DNA of 64,000 bases from NCBI RefSeq assembly GCF_900111885.1, contig NZ_FOKG01000007.1, positions 248,001 to 312,000 on the forward strand, given 5' to 3'. Of the stretch, positions 57,375 to 64,000 are shown piece by piece; within the stretch, counting starts at the first letter, position 1; every line of letters begins with the position of its first letter. The notes under the pieces are model-generated. The model was not told where the DNA came from. It did not search any database and saw only the letters and a list, made by a program, of their open reading frames with translations. Source of the DNA: Amycolatopsis marina (GTDB lineage: Bacteria > Actinomycetota > Actinomycetes > Mycobacteriales > Pseudonocardiaceae). Made by a program: the position numbers and the translations under genes.

Positions 57375-58375
57375 GCACAACCTCCGCGTGGCGCCGGATC
57401 CGGCGCGGACCGGCGTTCGACGGAGCCGTCGGTGCGGCGGTCCTCGTGCTGCTGCTCGCCGCCGCGGTCGCGATTCCGCAGTTGACGTTCCGCGCAGGTA
57501 CCAACGCGTACTCGGCGGAGTTGGCGAACGCGGCCGGCCTCACCGACGGCGACCAGGTCTACGTCGCGGGCGTGCCCGCGGGCCGTGTCACCGGAGTGGT
57601 GCTGGCGGGGGACCGCGTGCGCGTCGACTTCCGCCTCGACCGTGGCCAGTCAATCGGTGAGTCCACGTCGGCGGAGGTGAAGCTCGGAACCATCCTCGGC
57701 ACGAGGTATCTCGGAGTCCGCCCCGCCGGAAGCGTGATGATGCCGCAGGGCGCGACGATCCCGCTGGAGCGAACCTCGGTGCCCTACAGCCTGAACGACA
57801 TCGGTGCCGACGTCGTCAAGACAACCGCCGAACTGGACGTCCCGCTGCTGCGGCGGATGATCACCACCCTGAACCGGTCCACACCGGACGGCGATCTGCT
57901 CGGCCGCGCGCTCGACGGCATCAGCCAGGCGACCGGGATCGTCGGTGAGCGCAACGGCCAGTTCCGTGAGCTCCTCACCGGCGTGCAGGCCCTCACGACG
58001 TCGTTGCTGGACCAGCAGGACACCCTGGTGGCGCTCCTCGGCGATGCGCGGCTCGTCGCGGAAACCCTGGCGGACCGGCGGGAGACGATCCGCGCGCTGA
58101 TCACCGACGTACACACGCTGACCACCTCGCTCGACACCGTCGTCACCGAGAACGAGCCGCTGATCGGCCCACTGCTGGCCGATGTCCACACCGTCACCGA
58201 CACCCTGAGCCGCAACGAGGCCGCACTGTCGGAGACCCTCCGCCTGCTCGGGCCCGCGAGCAGGTACTTGGCCAACGCCACCGGAAACGGCCCATGGGGA
58301 GACGTCTCGGCCCCGGCGGGCCCGTTGCCGGACAACCTCCTGTGTGTGGCCGGACTGCTGGGAGGCTGCCGATGA
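57371..58375 (+). CDS. mceC: MCE family protein MceC
   Basis: A 334-residue MCE protein overlapping MceB by four bases. The N-terminal helix spans about 22-42; the MCE domain reads YSAELANAAGLTDGDQVYVAGVPAGRVTGV, with KLGTILGTRYLGVRP at its end; a long helical region follows. Ends LLCVAGLLGGCR with two cysteines, as in other MceC proteins. Confidence 0.94.
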   Translation: MSTTSAWRRIRRGPAFDGAVGAAVLVLLLAAAVAIPQLTFRAGTNAYSAELANAAGLTDGDQVYVAGVPAGRVTGVVLAGDRVRVDFRLDRGQSIGESTSAEVKLGTILGTRYLGVRPAGSVMMPQGATIPLERTSVPYSLNDIGADVVKTTAELDVPLLRRMITTLNRSTPDGDLLGRALDGISQATGIVGERNGQFRELLTGVQALTTSLLDQQDTLVALLGDARLVAETLADRRETIRALITDVHTLTTSLDTVVTENEPLIGPLLADVHTVTDTLSRNEAALSETLRLLGPASRYLANATGNGPWGDVSAPAGPLPDNLLCVAGLLGGCR

Positions 58376-59469
58376 CCCGTGGCCCGGAAAGGATCGTGGT
58401 CCTCGCATGTGTGCTGGGGCTCGTCGGAGCACTCGGCTGGTACGTCGTGCTCCGACCGGAACCGGTGCTGCGCATCGCGGCCGAGTTCACAACCGTGGAC
58501 GGGATCTTTCCCGGAAGCCGGGTCGCCGTGCTCGGGGTTCCGGTGGGCACCGTCGAATCAGTGGACGCGGCGGGTGCCACCGTGCGGGTCACGATGAGCC
58601 TGCCGGAGGGAACGGCGGTGGCCGAGGACGCGCACGCATACGTCATGAGCCCCGCGGTCGTGAGCGACCGGTTCGTCGAACTGGCTCCCGCGCACACCGG
58701 TGGCCCTGTCCTGCGGGACGGGGCGGTGATTCCGGTGCGGCGCACACATTCACCGATCACCTGGAACGAACTGAGCGATTCGCTGCACGAACTGCTCACC
58801 GCGCTCGGCCCCGGGGCGCCGGGCGAGGGGGAGGGACTCGGCGATCTCGTGCACAGCGGGGCGCGGTCGTTCGGCGGGAACGGACAGAAGATCCGTGACG
58901 CGGTCACCGGCATCGCCACCGCGACCGACCTGGTCGCGGACGGAACCGGCGACATCGGCGCCGTACTGGACGACGTGGACCGCCTCACCCGGCTGCTCGT
59001 CGAACATGGATCCACTGTGGACAGCGTGACCGCCACCGTGGCGGAGGCCGCACGGGACTTCGCCGGTCAGCAGGACGTGGTTGCCGAGTCGATCGGACAG
59101 CTCTCCCGCACGCTGGCGGCGTTGAGCAGGTTGCTGGACGAGCACGGTGCGGAACTGACCGGCGATCTCGCGCAGCTGACCGAGCTGAGCACGACACTGG
59201 TGGCGCGACAACAGGAACTCGCCGAAACGCTCGACACCCTGCCGCTGGCGCTGGACAACTTCGGCCGCGCGGTGACCGACGACCAGAGGCTTCGCATCCG
59301 GCTGGACATCTCGACGAACCTCGCGCAGTTCCCGGCCACCGCGAGGTTGTGTGCCCGGATTCCGCTGCCGCTCTGCTCCGGCGCGGGCATCGTCAACCCG
59401 ATCCCGTTCCCGCCGCACCTGCCGGATGCGCTCGGCCTCGACGCCGCGATGAACGGGGGTGGCCGGTGA
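58372..59469 (+). CDS. mceD: MCE family protein MceD
   Basis: A 365-residue MCE protein overlapping MceC by four bases. It has a short N-terminal helix (about 8-25), the MCE domain AEFTTVDGIFPGSRVAVLGVPVGTVES and VVSDRFVELAP, then an extended helical region (about 120-320). The C-terminus is proline-rich with paired cysteines (RLCARIPLPLCSG). Confidence 0.94.
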   Translation: MTRGPERIVVLACVLGLVGALGWYVVLRPEPVLRIAAEFTTVDGIFPGSRVAVLGVPVGTVESVDAAGATVRVTMSLPEGTAVAEDAHAYVMSPAVVSDRFVELAPAHTGGPVLRDGAVIPVRRTHSPITWNELSDSLHELLTALGPGAPGEGEGLGDLVHSGARSFGGNGQKIRDAVTGIATATDLVADGTGDIGAVLDDVDRLTRLLVEHGSTVDSVTATVAEAARDFAGQQDVVAESIGQLSRTLAALSRLLDEHGAELTGDLAQLTELSTTLVARQQELAETLDTLPLALDNFGRAVTDDQRLRIRLDISTNLAQFPATARLCARIPLPLCSGAGIVNPIPFPPHLPDALGLDAAMNGGGR

Positions 59470-60515
59470 TGCCAAGGCGACGTGCGCACGCCGCGATCGT
59501 GGCCGTGTTGCTCGCAGGTGCGATCGCGGGCTGCGGCGTCAGTCTGCAGAACACGGCCACGCTCGGCGGTCCGGGGTCACCGACCTACCGGGTGACGGCG
59601 GTCTTCGGTGACGCGGCCGGGCTCCCGCTCGGTGGGACGGTGCAGATCGGGCAGGCCACGGTAGGGCGGGTCGCGGATGTGCGGGTGGCGGACTTCCACG
59701 CGCACGTCGACCTGGACATCCACACCGACGTCGCACTGCCCGAGGACACGGGTGCGCGACTGGAGTTGACCTCCGCACTCGGTGAGGAGTTCGTGGTGCT
59801 GGAACCTCCGGCGGCACGGGCGGGCGGGGCGGCGCTGGCCGACGGGGCGGTGATCCCGCTGGAGCGCACCTCCCGGGGGCCCGACGTGGAGAACACCCTC
59901 GCCGCGGTGGGGGTGCTGCTCAACGGGTCCGGGATCGACCAGATACGCACGATCGTCGCGGAGGCCAACGCGGCCATCGGCGGCCGGGCGGGCAGGATCA
60001 ACGGCCTCATCGCGCAACTGGACACGATACTGCTCTCGCTCGACGACAGCAGCGACGAGATTCTCGGGGTCATCGACTCGATGCGCGACGTGTCCGCGCA
60101 ACTGGCCGAGAATCGCCCGACGCTGCGGGCGGCGTTCACCGAGATCGAACCGGCGATCCGGGTGCTGCTCGCCGAACGCGAGCGGTTCGGCACCCTGCTC
60201 GCGGACGTCACCTCGCTGGGCCGGACGACTCACGAACTGATCGAACGCAGCGGTCCCGACCTCACGCAGCAGTTTCGCGCGCTGCGGCCGGTGCTGGACG
60301 ACCTGCGGGCGCTGGACGGGAGGCTGGGTACGACCTTGAGCGGGCTGAACGAGTTCGCCGGGCTGTTGCGGCAGGCGACGCCGGGGGACTACCTGATGCT
60401 CGACGGGACGCTGGACGTGCCGCTCAGTGTCGCCGAGATCCTGAGCCCCGATCTGTTCGGCACGCAGCCGGAGCAGGGTGACGCCGCGCTGCTGCTGGAA
60501 GGCGGAACGCGATGA
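59469..60515 (+). CDS. mceE: MCE family lipoprotein MceE
   Basis: A 348-residue MCE lipoprotein. The signal peptide ends in the lipobox IAGC near residue 19, as expected for the E subunit (LprK type). The MCE domain is YRVTAVFGDAAGLPLGGTVQIGQATVGRV; a helical region follows from about 130. ATG 59469 (TGATG with the MceD stop) is used; GTG 59466 is the alternative. Confidence 0.93.
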   Translation: MPRRRAHAAIVAVLLAGAIAGCGVSLQNTATLGGPGSPTYRVTAVFGDAAGLPLGGTVQIGQATVGRVADVRVADFHAHVDLDIHTDVALPEDTGARLELTSALGEEFVVLEPPAARAGGAALADGAVIPLERTSRGPDVENTLAAVGVLLNGSGIDQIRTIVAEANAAIGGRAGRINGLIAQLDTILLSLDDSSDEILGVIDSMRDVSAQLAENRPTLRAAFTEIEPAIRVLLAERERFGTLLADVTSLGRTTHELIERSGPDLTQQFRALRPVLDDLRALDGRLGTTLSGLNEFAGLLRQATPGDYLMLDGTLDVPLSVAEILSPDLFGTQPEQGDAALLLEGGTR

Positions 60516-61717
60516 GAAGCAGGCTCGGGCTGGGACAGCTGGCTCTCTTCGCGGCGATCGGGCTGGTGTGCAGTTACTTCGTCGCGGCCGATGTGCTGGG
60601 TCCGCAGGCGTTCAGATCACCGATCACCGTGACGGTCCGTATGCCCGACACCGGGGGTCTTTCGGTCGCCTCCCAGGTCACCTATCGAGGAGTCGGTGTC
60701 GGCCAGGTCGCCGACCTCGGGATCGCCCCGGGCGGTGGAGTGGAGGCGACGCTGGAGATCAATCCCGGCGAGCGCATCCCGAGCGCGGCCGAGGCGGTGA
60801 TCACAATGGACAGTCCACTCGCGATCTTGCACGTCGATCTGCGGCCCAGTAACGACGCGCCGCCGTACCTGGAGGACGGCAGCGTCATCCCTGGAGAGAA
60901 CACCCGGCGCCCGCTGCCGCTGGAGACGTTGCTCGAGGACTTCCTCGCGGTGGCCGACAGCCTGCCCGCCGCGGACCTGGCGGTCCTGGGAGAAGCGCTG
61001 GCAACCGGGCTGAACGGGACGGCGCCGGAACTCGAGCGAATCCTCGACAACACCGAGGTGCTGCTGCGATTCGCGAAGGAGAGACAGCCGCAGATCGAGC
61101 GGGTGACCGGAAACGGGATGGCACTGCTGGGGGAGGGCGGTGCCCGGCTGCGGGAGTTCACCGAGGCGATGCGGGGACTCACGAGCGGCTTGCGGGCACA
61201 GGAGCCCGCGTTCACCGAACTGCTGCATGCCGCGCCGGATCCGGCCCGGCGAGTGGCCGGGATGATGGCGGACAACCAGCCCGCGCTCACCACGCTGCTG
61301 GGAAATCTGGTCACGACGACGCAACTGGTGAGTGTCCGCGCACCCGCGGTGGAGCAGACGCTGATCTCGCTTCCGGACACGCTGACGAAGCTCGGTGGCA
61401 TCGTCGAGGGCGACGCGGCGAACTTCTATCTCGTCGGAACGCAGGGGCCCGTGTGCTACAACGACACGCCGCGCAGGCCACCGCAGGACATCGCGGCGCG
61501 GGAACCGGTGCTGACGTGGCACTGCCCGCCGGGCCCCGACCTCGGGCAGCGGGGCGCGCGGAACGCGCCCCGGCCGGACACGCCTGTCCGACCTTCGCGA
61601 GCACACGATCCCGAAACCGGCCGACCGCTGCCGTTCGATGTGGGAACAGGCGGCGGACAGCACTCCGTGTTGGGGCCACGCTCGTGGTCCTCGATCCTTC
61701 TGCAAGGAGTTCAATGA
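60512..61717 (+). CDS. mceF: MCE family protein MceF
   Basis: A 401-residue MCE protein, last of the six. N-terminal helix at about 8-27, MCE domain VRMPDTGGLSVASQVTYRGVGVGQV, helical region to about 310, and a C-terminal tail of about 90 residues rich in Pro, Arg and Gly with two cysteines (VCYN, WHCPPG). It overlaps MceE by four bases and the Mam gene by four bases. Confidence 0.94.
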   Translation: MRSRLGLGQLALFAAIGLVCSYFVAADVLGPQAFRSPITVTVRMPDTGGLSVASQVTYRGVGVGQVADLGIAPGGGVEATLEINPGERIPSAAEAVITMDSPLAILHVDLRPSNDAPPYLEDGSVIPGENTRRPLPLETLLEDFLAVADSLPAADLAVLGEALATGLNGTAPELERILDNTEVLLRFAKERQPQIERVTGNGMALLGEGGARLREFTEAMRGLTSGLRAQEPAFTELLHAAPDPARRVAGMMADNQPALTTLLGNLVTTTQLVSVRAPAVEQTLISLPDTLTKLGGIVEGDAANFYLVGTQGPVCYNDTPRRPPQDIAAREPVLTWHCPPGPDLGQRGARNAPRPDTPVRPSRAHDPETGRPLPFDVGTGGGQHSVLGPRSWSSILLQGVQ

Positions 61718-62328
61718 TGAGCGACGTCGTCACGAAGAAGCCGAGCCCCTCGCCGCGGCCACGGACCACAGTGGACGAGGACGAAGCGGAGGAGGTGGCG
61801 GAGGAAGCTCCGGTCGAGGACACCTCCGATACCGCCGTCGACGTGAGGACCAGGTGGCGGCGCCCCCGGGTCTTGCTGGCCGTGCTGCTCATCGCGGTGG
61901 TGCTGGGCGGCGCGGTGTTCGTCGCGGTGCGGTACCTGTCGTTGCGTTCGACGGAGACGGCCCGTGCCGAGGCACTGGGAGCTGCCACCGAGTTCGCGAC
62001 GAACCTGTCGTCCTACGACTTCAACGACCTCGAGGGCAACTTCAGTGGTGTCACCGAGAACGCGACGGGACGGTTCGCCGAGCAGTACAGCCAGGTCGGC
62101 GCGAACCTGACCGAGCTGATCAAGCAGCACAAGGCGGTGTCCGAGGGAACCGTACTGGCGGCAGGCGCGGTCGAAGCGGAGGATGACCACGCGGTCGTGT
62201 TGTTGTTCGTGGACCAGACGATCACCAACACCAACAGCCCGCAGCCACGGGTGGACCGGAACCGGATGCGGATGACGCTGGTACGGCAGGACGGTCGCTG
62301 GCTGGTGGACGACGTCAAGCTGCTCTGA
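61714..62328 (+). CDS. Mce-associated membrane protein (Mam)
   Basis: A 204-residue protein with an acidic, Pro-rich cytoplasmic N-terminus (1-47), one membrane helix (about 51-72) and a small external domain (YDFNDLEGNFSGVTENATGRFAEQY...WLVDDVKLL) typical of Mam/Mas proteins. These stabilise Mce complexes (as Rv0199/OmamA does). AAGGAG at 61704-61709 serves ATG 61714 or 61717. Confidence 0.92.
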   Translation: MMSDVVTKKPSPSPRPRTTVDEDEAEEVAEEAPVEDTSDTAVDVRTRWRRPRVLLAVLLIAVVLGGAVFVAVRYLSLRSTETARAEALGAATEFATNLSSYDFNDLEGNFSGVTENATGRFAEQYSQVGANLTELIKQHKAVSEGTVLAAGAVEAEDDHAVVLLFVDQTITNTNSPQPRVDRNRMRMTLVRQDGRWLVDDVKLL

Positions 62329-62372
62329 GCCAGGGCGAGTTTCCGGAACCAGACTTGAAGAGGAGGCGCACG

Positions 62373-63515
62373 ATGACCGCCACGTTGACACAGGAGCAGC
62401 AGGATTTCGTTGCCGCGATCGGCGAGTTCTGCCGCAGGGAAGTGGGCAGCGCCGAGCAGCGGAACAGGCTCACGGACGGAGGCAGGTCGCCGCACAGCGC
62501 CGAGTTGTACGGCAAGCTGGCCGAGCTCGGCTGGCTCGGCATCGCGGTACCGGAGGAGCACGGGGGAGCGGGTCGGGGAATGGTCGATCTGGTGCTGTTC
62601 CTGGAGGAGACCGGCTACTGGCAGGTGCCGATCGGCGGGTTCGCGACGTCGGTCATCACCGCCGCGGCGATCGAGAAGTTCGGTTCGGAGGAGCAGAAAC
62701 GACGCATCCTCGGTGACTTCCTCAGGGGCAAGGTGCTGTCGATCTCCATGTCCGAGCCGGGGGCGGGCTCCGACGTGGGGGCGTTGACATGCCGGGCGGA
62801 GAAGCGGGGCGCGGGCTGGGTGATCAACGGTCAGAAGACCTGGTGCTCGAACGCGCACATCGCCGAGCACATCCTGCTCGTCGCCCGCACCTCGACGGCG
62901 GGCGGCAAGCACGAGGGACTGACCATGTTCGCGGTGCCGGCCAACGTGGACGGGCTGGCGGTGCACGGCATCGACACGATGGGCGGCAGGGAGGTAAACG
63001 ACCTCTACTTCACCGACTGCGAGCTGCCCGAGGACGCGGTGATCGGTGTCGAGGGCAACGCGTGGCCGCAGTTGATGGCCGGGCTGAATATCGAGCGGAT
63101 GCTTCTGGCCGCGTTCATGCTGGGTACCGCGAGGCGGGCGTTCGACGACACGGTGGCGTATGTCCGGGAGCGCGAGCAGTTCGGCCGTCCGATCGGCACC
63201 TTCCAGGCGCTGCGGCACCGGATCGCCGATCACGCGACCGAACTCGAGTGCACCCGGTTGCTGGTGCACGACGTCGCGCGCAGGATCGACGCGAGCCCCG
63301 GCGAGTTGTTCCCGCGCGAGGCGTCCATGGCGAAGCTGAAGGCCACCGAGTTCGCGAAGGCTATGGCGCTGGACGGGATGCAGATGATGGGCGGCTACGG
63401 CTACGCCACGGAGTACGGAATGGAACGGCTGCTGCGCTCGACCGTCGTGTCCACGGTGTACGGCGGCACGAGCGAGATCCAGCGCGACATCATCGGCAAG
63501 ACGTTCGGCCTGTGA
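62373..63515 (+). CDS. Acyl-CoA dehydrogenase
   Basis: A 380-residue FAD enzyme that introduces the alpha-beta double bond in acyl-CoA. Motifs: SMSEPGAGSDVG for flavin and substrate, INGQKTWCSNA, and YGGTSEIQRDIIGKTFGL at the end. The usual catalytic Glu of the YEGT type is absent; Glu241 in NIERMLLA on the G helix, as in isovaleryl- and long-chain enzymes, is the likely base. AGGAGG at 62361-62366 supports ATG 62373, 44 bases after Mam. Position after an mce operon suggests side-chain or fatty acid oxidation of the imported lipid. Its end overlaps the convergent CtaG-like gene. Confidence 0.94.
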   Translation: MTATLTQEQQDFVAAIGEFCRREVGSAEQRNRLTDGGRSPHSAELYGKLAELGWLGIAVPEEHGGAGRGMVDLVLFLEETGYWQVPIGGFATSVITAAAIEKFGSEEQKRRILGDFLRGKVLSISMSEPGAGSDVGALTCRAEKRGAGWVINGQKTWCSNAHIAEHILLVARTSTAGGKHEGLTMFAVPANVDGLAVHGIDTMGGREVNDLYFTDCELPEDAVIGVEGNAWPQLMAGLNIERMLLAAFMLGTARRAFDDTVAYVREREQFGRPIGTFQALRHRIADHATELECTRLLVHDVARRIDASPGELFPREASMAKLKATEFAKAMALDGMQMMGGYGYATEYGMERLLRSTVVSTVYGGTSEIQRDIIGKTFGL

Positions 63516-64000
63516 CGGGACCCGCGAGTCGGGTGCTCCGGTACCAGCGGAGGCAGACGAGTGCGAACAACGTGATCTCCACGGGAGCGCCGCCGTAGTA
63601 CATGAGCTGGCTGCCTTCGACCGCCTGCTCGGCCGGAACACCGGGAGGCGGGTCGGCGTAGAGCGACTTCGCCAGGATGTTGTGTGCCGCGACGGACAGG
63701 ACCAGGAAGCCAGCCCGCCACGACGGGCCCGGTGCGTGGGGCGCGGGGTCGGGCCCGGCGAGGATCGCGTATGTGAACAGGTACCCGGCCGCGAGGACGT
63801 GCAGGTGCACCAGGAAGGACACGGCCTGGTCGTCGGACATGAGAGGGTAGACGCCACCGCGATAGAGCAGCCAGAGCCCGCCGAGGTTCAGGGCGCTCGC
63901 GGTGGCGGGATGGGTGAGTACCGTGGCCGGCGCCGACCGGAGGACGTGACCAACCCGGCGTGCGCGCTCCTGGGGCAGGGCGCGCAGAGCGAGTGTCACG
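63490..64000 (-). CDS. Cytochrome c oxidase assembly factor CtaG-like membrane protein (5' cut by window)
   Basis: The C-terminal 170 residues of a Caa3/CtaG-type membrane protein: PLTLALRALP-like start (TLALRALPQERARR), THPATASALNLGGLWLLYRGGVYPL, FLVHLHVLAAGYLFTYAILAGPDP and AAHNILAKSLYA. At least four membrane helices are visible. The true start lies beyond position 64000, since the family has several more helices before this point. Its 3' end overlaps the acyl-CoA dehydrogenase gene by 26 bases, tail to tail. Confidence 0.85.
   Translation of the reverse strand, partial: VTLALRALPQERARRVGHVLRSAPATVLTHPATASALNLGGLWLLYRGGVYPLMSDDQAVSFLVHLHVLAAGYLFTYAILAGPDPAPHAPGPSWRAGFLVLSVAAHNILAKSLYADPPPGVPAEQAVEGSQLMYYGGAPVEITLFALVCLRWYRSTRLAGPVTGRTSCR

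Noticed and set aside
62373-63515. Acyl-CoA dehydrogenase as an inactive homologue because YGGT replaces YEGT
   Set aside because: Long-chain and isovaleryl-type enzymes keep the base on another helix, and Glu241 is in the right context.
1-64000. CRISPR arrays, transposases, integrases, or PKS/NRPS modules
   Set aside because: None seen: no regularly spaced direct repeats and no DDE, tyrosine or serine recombinase motifs or megasynthase domains in any frame.

Overview
The window is chromosomal DNA from a high-GC actinomycete. The housekeeping backbone follows the Mycobacterium tuberculosis order CorC-like - Rv2365c-like - era - recO - uppS - Rv2360c-like - zur/smtB (opposite strand) - glyS - dgt - dnaG. 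Abundant GTG starts, leaderless-looking promoters, an Mce operon, a PknB-type kinase, an ECF41 sigma factor and a 13E12 HNH protein fit a filamentous genus of the Pseudonocardiales; this assignment is inference. No transposase, CRISPR array, prophage or PKS/NRPS cluster is visible.

Layout. (1) 1-9070: a backbone operon with small membrane proteins inserted between era and recO (CD225, two tandem DUF2752, one RDD), ending in a permease/TIGR03943 pair with a Zur-box-like palindrome at its start. (2) 9071-12373: an inverted repeat, a G-rich tract, the zur-smtB pair, and a secreted protein with a sortase. (3) 12476-24647: glyS, a DUF218 protein, dgt, then an accessory block (MITE-like element, GlxA-type regulator, serpin, polytopic membrane protein, CMD protein with an ECF41 sigma gene and promoter), then dnaG. 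(4) 24700-28650: a methyltransferase, tRNA-Asn with terminator, palindromic repeats, a 13E12 HNH gene and a decayed epoxide hydrolase. (5) 28900-34330: a LAL/LuxR regulator between an SDR-cupin operon and an amidohydrolase, with the same CGAGTA-N6-TACTCG inverted repeat ahead of each. (6) 34372-43700: a Ser/Thr kinase, an IclR regulator and a five-gene one-carbon operon (dimethylglycine oxidase-like, GcvT-like, MetF-like, fhs, fchA). (7) 43795-50300: a phosphatase, then a LysR regulator divergent from CitMHS transporter - AtuA - AtuA C-domain - secreted CocE hydrolase. (8) 50336-64000: a tandem-TetR (Mce3R-like) regulator between two DUF2236 oxygenase genes; the second leads a full Mce operon (YrbE-A/B, MceA-F, Mam) followed by an acyl-CoA dehydrogenase. 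A shared 16-bp site lies before both DUF2236 genes.

How the parts work together. Zur, SmtB and the permease pair suggest a zinc regulon. The one-carbon operon would pass methyl groups from N-methyl or O/S-methyl donors through tetrahydrofolate to formate, with IclR as the probable regulator. The Mce segment looks like a regulated lipid or sterol import locus with its own oxygenases and a beta-oxidation enzyme. The most interesting signals are the two shared-operator regulons, the Mce/DUF2236 arrangement, the methyl-THF operon without folD, and several small dispersed inverted-repeat elements, some sitting exactly at gene 3' ends.
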